Program-made: the position numbers and the translations under genes
Assembly (NCBI GenBank): GCA_022791815.1
Contig: JAAVZU010000021.1
Location: forward strand, 1-49,438
Length of the DNA: 49,438 bases
DNA from: Lachnospiraceae bacterium
Lineage (GTDB): Bacteria; Bacillota; Clostridia; Lachnospirales; Lachnospiraceae
Reading direction: 5' to 3'
Shown here: piece after piece, positions 45,027 through 49,438 of the stretch
Layout: each line of letters opens with the position of its first letter
Position numbering within the stretch: position 1 is the stretch's first letter
Notes under the pieces: generated by a model
Told to the model about the DNA's origin: nothing
Databases searched by the model: none
What the model saw: the letters and a program-made list of their open reading frames with translations, nothing else

Positions 45027-45120
45027 TTTCTTTCATCTCCTCAACTTTTTGTTTGTTACAAACTTGACTTTTTCTTACAAAACACGCAGTAAATGCGTGT
45101 TTCTACCTAGATAGTTACAA
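45027..45120. repeat. Gap iscR-iscS with a copy of a 66-bp direct repeat
   Basis: Bases 45055-45120 are the partner of 43751-43816. The central hairpin stem ACACGC/GCGTGT is conserved while the loop reads as the complement of the other copy's loop. The last bases overlap the 3' end of iscR. Confidence 0.8.
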
Positions 45121-45561
45121 ATTTTGTTTATTTATATTATCTCCAATACGCCTGCTTTCCTCTACAAGTTCTGAAAGCATCATTGTATTTACTGTATTGT
45201 TTATACTATCACTAATACGTTTCCAAACAAATTTTGTGACACAGGAATCTGCACCATTACAACCCTTTTCCCCAGATAATTCACTACATTTTATAGGATT
45301 CAAATTTCCCTCCAATGCCCGCAGTATCTCTCCAACTGAAATATCTGATGGGGGTTTTGATAAAACATATCCTCCCTGAGCCCCACGAATACTGTTTACA
45401 ATCCCAGCTTTCTTAAGCTTTGCAATAAGCTGTTCTAAATAGCTGATGGAAATATCCTGTCTCTCGGCTATAGCACTTAATGAGATTACTGATTCCTCAC
45501 TATGCAAAGCCAAATCCAAAACCGCCCGCAAACCATATTTTCCTTTCGTTGAAAGCATCAT
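45115..45561 (-). CDS. iscR: IscR-type Rrf2 Fe-S-sensing transcriptional regulator
   Basis: IscR-like repressor that senses cellular Fe-S status. The 148-residue protein starts MMLSTKGKYGLRAVLDLALH, with the Rrf2 winged helix (IAERQDISISYLEQLIAKLKKAG, about 27-50) and RGAQGGYVLSKPP wing. Three cysteines, in KCSELSGEKGCNGADSC, give spacing C-x8-C-x5-C, a variant of the C-x5-C-x5-C of E. coli IscR, and probably bind [2Fe-2S]. I chose the ATG at 45561, eight bases after GGGAG; a longer frame to 45654 would run through the promoter and operator. First gene of iscR-iscS-iscU-mnmA-tatD. Confidence 0.93.
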   Translation of the reverse strand: MMLSTKGKYGLRAVLDLALHSEESVISLSAIAERQDISISYLEQLIAKLKKAGIVNSIRGAQGGYVLSKPPSDISVGEILRALEGNLNPIKCSELSGEKGCNGADSCVTKFVWKRISDSINNTVNTMMLSELVEESRRIGDNINKQNL

Positions 45562-45589
45562 ATCAAATTCTCCCTCTATCTTCGGTTTT

Positions 45590-45614
45590 AATTCCGACTG
45601 ATTTAGTAGGTTAT
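45590..45614 (-). promoter_or_regulatory. IscR-type operator in front of iscR
   Basis: On the minus strand ATAACCTACTAAATCAGTCG (45614 downward, continuing GAATT) is an interrupted palindrome of the half-sites CCTACT and AGTCGG. This fits the type 1 IscR site pattern. It sits between the -10 element and the start codon, an ideal place for autorepression. Confidence 0.6.
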
Positions 45615-45625
45615 CTATCGCATTT

Positions 45626-45654
45626 ATCTTAACACTTCTTATTGTCACTGTCAA
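45626..45654 (-). promoter_or_regulatory. Sigma-A promoter of the iscR operon
   Basis: A perfect TTGACA (45649-45654), a 17-base spacer and TAAGAT (45626-45631). The start site would fall near 45619, immediately upstream of the IscR-type operator. The gap to spoVB (45655-45884) shows nothing else I can name. Confidence 0.75.
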
Positions 45655-45884
45655 GGTATTTTCTAAGAAACAATTACTATGAAACCATTTTATTTATCAT
45701 AGAACCTGATTATTTTCATTTACTTTGCATGGATTTTTATTATTTGAATACACTTTATTAGTTATATTTCTAATTCCATTTATCATTATTGAATTGGCAA
45801 GCCTATCACTGCGTATTCATTGGAAATTTTGCAGTTCTTTAATTCGTTACTAATAATCATCAAAATTATACAAGGAGGACTCCC

Positions 45885-47357
45885 ATGATAAAATCCACTC
45901 TAATCAAAGGAACTTTCATCCTTACCCTTGCTGGCTTTCTAACAAGAATATTAGGTTTTTTTTATAAAATATATCTTTCTAATATCCTTGGTTCTGAAAA
46001 TCTCGGAATTTACCAGCTTATCTTTCCTATTTATAGTCTGTTTTTCACTTTTTATGCTGGTGGAATTCAGACTGCTATATCAAAACTTGTAGCAGAACAC
46101 CCTGGTAAAAAAATATTGACAAAAGGAGTATCTTTATCCCTTTTACTGGCCTTCTTATGTTCTGCACTATTGTATACTAATTCTGAATTCTTTGCTAATG
46201 TTATTATCAAAGAACCAAGATGTGAACATTCTCTTAAACTTTTAGCTCTTGTGTTTCCATTTTGTTCCGTTACTTCCTGTATCAATGGTTTTTATTATGG
46301 ACTAAAGAAAACTAGTGTTCCAGCTATTACTCAATTATTAGAGCAGATTGGAAGAATTGTGTTTAGTTATCTTATCATATTACTTTACCTTCCAAATGCC
46401 AAAAACCTTTCTTGTGAATTTGCTGTTCTTGCTATGGTTGTTGGAGAAGCTGTTTCTGCTTTATATAACTTATGTTCTCTTGTTTTACATAAAACAGAAA
46501 AAGTAAAAAGTTCTATTCAAAATGAACACTTATATAAAAAAATATTGCTATTTGCACTACCTCTTACTGCCACTCATCTTATTGTAAGTATTTTACATAG
46601 TGTAGAATCTATATTAATTCCAAACATGTTAAAAATATCGGGACTGACTGCCAAAGAAGCTCTTTGTATTTATGGTGTGTTAACAGGCATGTCTATGTCT
46701 TTGCTTATGTTTCCTTCTACCATAACTAATTCTTTATCTGTACTTTTGCTTCCCTCCATTTCGGAAGCAAAAGCTTCCAAACAGCACAAATATATTAAAA
46801 GCATAACCGAAAATACCATAAAATATAGCTTATTAATTGGTTTATTTTGTACATTTGTATTTTTATTATTTGGAGACGAGTTAGGCTATTTATTTTTCCA
46901 TAATGAATTATCAGGAAGATTTCTTAGAAACCTTTCCTGGCTTTGTCCTCTACTATATGTTGGAACTACACTATCCAGTATATTAAATGGTATAGGAAAT
47001 ATCTCCACTACTTTCATTACCACTGTTGCTGGTCTCTCCTTACGGGTAATTTTACTAGTAATACTTATACCAAATAGAGGAATTATGGGATATTTTATTG
47101 CACTCTTAATTAGCCAGTTTGTGCTAACACTACTAAACTTTTATTATGTGAAAAAAAGTTTATACTTTACCTTTGACAGCTACAATTGGCTGGTAAAACC
47201 AATATTTTTCTTAACATTTTGGGGATTTTTTATTTTAAAGATTTGGCAGTTTTTCCATACTCATATTTCTCTTTCTTCCCTTATTCTACTTGGAATATGT
47301 TGTATTCTATATTTAGGTCTTTATGGAATATCTCTGAAATTACAAAAAATATTGTAA
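45885..47357 (+). CDS. spoVB: SpoVB, MATE/MviN-type polysaccharide and lipid II flippase family
   Basis: SpoVB-family proteins belong to the MVF/MATE exporters and act in spore cortex peptidoglycan synthesis. The 490-residue protein has about 14 membrane segments; family features are GTFILTLAGFLTRILGFFYK, LGSENLGIYQLIFPIYSLF, GGIQTAISKLVAEH and the central FALPLTATHLIVSILHSVESILIP with MLLFPSTITNSLSVLLLPSISEA-type block. ATG follows AAGGAGG. Convergent with the GGDEF gene. Confidence 0.92.
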   Translation: MIKSTLIKGTFILTLAGFLTRILGFFYKIYLSNILGSENLGIYQLIFPIYSLFFTFYAGGIQTAISKLVAEHPGKKILTKGVSLSLLLAFLCSALLYTNSEFFANVIIKEPRCEHSLKLLALVFPFCSVTSCINGFYYGLKKTSVPAITQLLEQIGRIVFSYLIILLYLPNAKNLSCEFAVLAMVVGEAVSALYNLCSLVLHKTEKVKSSIQNEHLYKKILLFALPLTATHLIVSILHSVESILIPNMLKISGLTAKEALCIYGVLTGMSMSLLMFPSTITNSLSVLLLPSISEAKASKQHKYIKSITENTIKYSLLIGLFCTFVFLLFGDELGYLFFHNELSGRFLRNLSWLCPLLYVGTTLSSILNGIGNISTTFITTVAGLSLRVILLVILIPNRGIMGYFIALLISQFVLTLLNFYYVKKSLYFTFDSYNWLVKPIFFLTFWGFFILKIWQFFHTHISLSSLILLGICCILYLGLYGISLKLQKIL

Positions 47358-47387
47358 TCTTCATTTTTCCTTTTTGGACAAAAACGA

Positions 47388-47430
47388 AAAGTGAGTATTC
47401 TCTAACAAGATGTTTTAGAATACTCACTTT
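47388..47430. terminator. Hairpin between spoVB and the GGDEF gene
   Basis: Perfect 14-bp stem AAAGTGAGTATTCT with AGAATACTCACTTT around a 15-base loop. It lies between two convergent stop codons. T-runs are short on both sides. Confidence 0.6.
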
Positions 47431-47472
47431 AGTAAATTCAAATTGCATTTGTTTATCACTTGAACATTTTTA

Positions 47473-48540
47473 CTATTCTTCTTTTTCTTCATGATAAAAA
47501 CAAAATCCATTCTTACCATTTTTCTTTACTTCATACAATGCTTTATCTGACTTATCAAGCAATTCTTCATAATCTCCGCCATCCATTGGATAAATTGAAA
47601 TGCCAATACTAGCAGATACTGTAACATCTATTCCATCTTGACTATGTGTTTTAAAAAAGGCCTTTCCTATGCTTTTTGCTTTATTCACAATATCTTCCCT
47701 AGATGTTACATTACTCATAAATACTACAAATTCATCTCCACCAATCCGCCCAATGATATCATCTCCACGAAACATTTTCTTAAGATGTGCTACTCCTTCT
47801 TTTAGCACCTCATCTCCTTTAAGATGCCCAAAAGAATCATTAATCTTTTTAAAATTATCCATATCAACAATTAGTAATGCATGTTTATCCTGTTTTCTGC
47901 TGTTTTGTATACATGCATCGATTCGCTCTCTAGTTGCCACTTTATTATATATTCGCGTCATAGCATCCATTTCCGCTTTAAATTGTAACTTCTCTACTTC
48001 TCTCTTTTGCATATCAATATTAGAAAGCTTACCAACAATCTTTAGTGGCTCATTTGCAGCGTTATAGATAGTCTGTCCACATACATAACACCATACATAG
48101 TCTCCAGATAAACGTTTCATACGAAATTCAACTTCTAATTTTTGTTTCTCTCCTCCTAATAGTTTACAGAAATTTTCAAAAGCAACCACATCATCCTTAT
48201 GTATGAATTGTGCTTCTTCTTTTAATTCTGCAAAACGTTCCATAATCCCCTTTCTTCCAAAGTTTTCTAAATACTTATCAGAAAAATTCATGGTATCAGA
48301 AAAAATATCATATTCAAATAAAATATCATTAGAAATCTCTGCCAAAATACGATATTTTTCCTCTTGAATCCTAGCATTTTGTAAAACCTTTTCCTGTCGT
48401 TTCATCTTTCTTCGCAGACCAATGAATATGGAAATCAATAAAATAATTAATGTAATTCCACCAACAGTAATGGTCACATCCTGATATCGTTCTAATAAAT
48501 CCAGGAAATCTAAACTTTGGTTTTTCTGAAAACGAAGCAT
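47473..48540 (-). CDS. Membrane PAS-GGDEF diguanylate cyclase
   Basis: Makes cyclic di-GMP from two GTP. The 355-residue protein has a short N-terminal region, one membrane segment (about 22-42, ITVGGITLIILLISIFIGL), a PAS domain (about 60-185, with ILFEYDIFSDTM and FRMKRLSGDYVWC) and a GGDEF domain (about 195-350) with canonical IGRIGGDEFVVF and the substrate block LLIVDMDNFKKINDSFGH. RGDD lies five residues before GGDEF, matching the RxxD inhibitory site, so product inhibition is likely. I chose ATG 48540 after GGAGGAGG. It lacks an extracellular sensor domain. Confidence 0.9.
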   Translation of the reverse strand: MLRFQKNQSLDFLDLLERYQDVTITVGGITLIILLISIFIGLRRKMKRQEKVLQNARIQEEKYRILAEISNDILFEYDIFSDTMNFSDKYLENFGRKGIMERFAELKEEAQFIHKDDVVAFENFCKLLGGEKQKLEVEFRMKRLSGDYVWCYVCGQTIYNAANEPLKIVGKLSNIDMQKREVEKLQFKAEMDAMTRIYNKVATRERIDACIQNSRKQDKHALLIVDMDNFKKINDSFGHLKGDEVLKEGVAHLKKMFRGDDIIGRIGGDEFVVFMSNVTSREDIVNKAKSIGKAFFKTHSQDGIDVTVSASIGISIYPMDGGDYEELLDKSDKALYEVKKNGKNGFCFYHEEKEE

Positions 48541-49007
48541 TACTATCCCTCCTCCTAGCAAATACATCATTATAACTTCCTGCTAAATACCTCTCGCCCC
48601 CTATATAATTCCCTTCATATCCTTTAAGCAGTAGTAAAAACTTTTTTCTACAGATTTATACTTCCTAATTGTGTCGTAATCATCTTATTATACATTTATA
48701 TATAACTGACCCCTCATCACAAATCTACTCTTAATTCCTTCCCTTTCAACGCTTTAACCATTTGGTTCTACCTTTATAACACTAAAGGAAAGCCTCCGCA
48801 TCATTAGTATACCATACAAGTTTTAAAGATTCAATTATAGTTCTTTATGTTTTAATATATAATTATTAAATATAATTTCAATAAATATTTTATCAATCTT
48901 TTCTTCCTTGCTAAATAAAATATAAGCTTATATAACCTAATTTCCCTACTCCAGAAAAGTATCTATCAATTTGTTAGAATAAAAATAAACTTATTGTTAC
49001 ATTATAA
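48541..49007. other. 467-base AT-rich gap between the GGDEF gene and merR
   Basis: No gene is visible. A short perfect palindrome ATATAAGCTTATAT lies at 48920-48933. I could not find a convincing terminator for merR or promoter for the cyclase gene. Confidence 0.35.
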
Positions 49008-49379
49008 TTATTCTTTTAATATATTCTCTATCTCTTCACGGTAAAAGTCAATTTTATCATCCAGTTTCCTCATGTGCTCTTGCAACTGCTTTATCTGCTT
49101 ATTAAGAACTTCCCTGTGTGCAGTCAGCATTTCCATTCTCTCATTTAGGGTAGTCTCTCCCATCATCCGCAGTTTAGCATAATGTTGTATTTCCCTAATC
49201 GGCATACCAGTATCTTTCAACCGTTTTATAAATTCGATCCATGCAAGATCTTTGTCGGAATAACGGCGCCGGTTACTGGAATTGCGTCCTGGTGTAATTA
49301 AACATTCATGTTCATAGTATCGCAAGGTATGTATTCCTAAATTTGTGAGTCTTGAAAACTCGCCGATAGAATATTCCAA
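49008..49379 (-). CDS. MerR-family transcriptional regulator
   Basis: The 123-residue protein begins EYSIGEFSRLTNLGIHTLRYYE (MerR HTH, helix-turn-helix then wing RNSSNRRRYSDKDLAWIEFI) and has the dimerisation coiled coil (MEMLTAHREVLNKQIKQLQEH and onward). There is no metal-binding Cys cluster at the C-terminus, so it is not a metal sensor of the classical MerR or CueR kind. One Cys lies in HECLI. TTG at 49379, eight bases after AGGAAG, is my start choice; a GTG at 49388 is the alternative. A MerR-type promoter lies just upstream, facing away. Confidence 0.88.
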   Translation of the reverse strand: MEYSIGEFSRLTNLGIHTLRYYEHECLITPGRNSSNRRRYSDKDLAWIEFIKRLKDTGMPIREIQHYAKLRMMGETTLNERMEMLTAHREVLNKQIKQLQEHMRKLDDKIDFYREEIENILKE

Positions 49380-49398
49380 AAAAATCACTTCCTATCTC

Positions 49399-49429
49399 TT
49401 GACATAGAGTTTACTCTACATTGTATGCT
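49399..49429 (+). promoter_or_regulatory. MerR-type promoter with palindromic operator, facing right
   Basis: TTGACA (49399-49404) and TATGCT (49424-49429) are 19 bases apart, the over-long spacing typical of MerR-activated promoters. The spacer contains a perfect palindrome TAGAGT-TT-ACTCTA (49405-49418). It is placed just upstream of merR and directs transcription out of the window. Confidence 0.7.
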
Positions 49430-49438
49430 TGCATTATA

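Noticed and set aside
45562-45654. N-terminal extension of iscR to 45654
   Set aside because: The segment contains the promoter and operator and the family start MMLSTKGKYGLRA has its own ribosome-binding site.
1-49438. tRNA, rRNA, transposase or phage genes
   Set aside because: I looked on both strands and saw no sequence with the required features; the only mobile-type feature is the non-coding 209-bp element.

Overview
The window is AT-rich chromosomal DNA from an endospore-forming anaerobe of the Clostridia, most likely a Lachnospiraceae-type Firmicute. The evidence is a partial spo0A, a complete spoIIIAA-AH operon, spoIVB, spoVB, a ylbJ-like gene, an alpha/beta small acid-soluble spore protein gene, hydF ([FeFe]-hydrogenase maturation) and a giant 2-hydroxyacyl-CoA-dehydratase-activase-like gene. 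Nearly all genes lie on the minus strand. I saw no rRNA, tRNA, CRISPR array, prophage or transposase gene, so this is largely core genome. The less ordinary material is in intergenic repeats, regulatory sites and a few unusual proteins.

Layout, left to right. Bases 1-4480 hold spo0A (cut by the window edge), spoIVB and recN. Bases 4698-9710 carry a 1314-residue secreted protein of tandem Ig-like (BIG2) repeats and yebC. Bases 9938-16930 are the housekeeping run argR, nadK, tlyA, dxs, ispA, xseB, xseA, nusB, which matches the Bacillus order xseA-xseB-ispA-dxs-tlyA-argR-recN-spoIVB-spo0A with nadK, yebC and the BIG2 gene interposed. An Asp23-family gene follows. The spoIIIA operon (17857-22978) is interrupted between spoIIIAF and spoIIIAG by a 209-bp palindromic MITE-like element with a 10-bp target duplication. 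Next come aroE (+), a DUF975-type membrane protein with an Asp/Tyr/His-rich segment, efp, pepP, aroK, a YqeG-type HAD phosphatase, hydF and mgtC. Bases 30623-33410 are ylbJ (+), a coiled-coil protein, coaD and rsmD, as in the Bacillus ylbH-ylbI-ylbJ neighbourhood. Bases 33660-36607 hold an SASP gene, a SpoVK-type AAA+ protein with a possible zinc-binding N-terminus, and a LysM protein without signal peptide. The activase-like gene (+) fills 36919-41169. Bases 41298-45561 carry tatD, mnmA, iscU, iscS and iscR. The right end has spoVB (+), a PAS-GGDEF diguanylate cyclase and a MerR regulator whose apparent target promoter faces out of the window.

How the genes work together. Spo0A starts sporulation. 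The SpoIIIA proteins form the mother-cell to forespore channel, SpoIVB is the forespore signalling protease, SpoVB is a lipid II flippase-family cortex protein, and SASP coats spore DNA. Promoter-like sequences fit this: a sigma-A promoter with an 0A box for spo0A, sigma-G-like sites for spoIVB and the SASP gene, and sigma-E-like sites for spoIIIAA and ylbJ. IscR, IscS, IscU and MnmA form an Fe-S/thio-tRNA unit with a visible promoter and IscR-type operator.

All calls come from reading the sequence. Promoter, operator and repeat assignments are visual matches, not computed scores.
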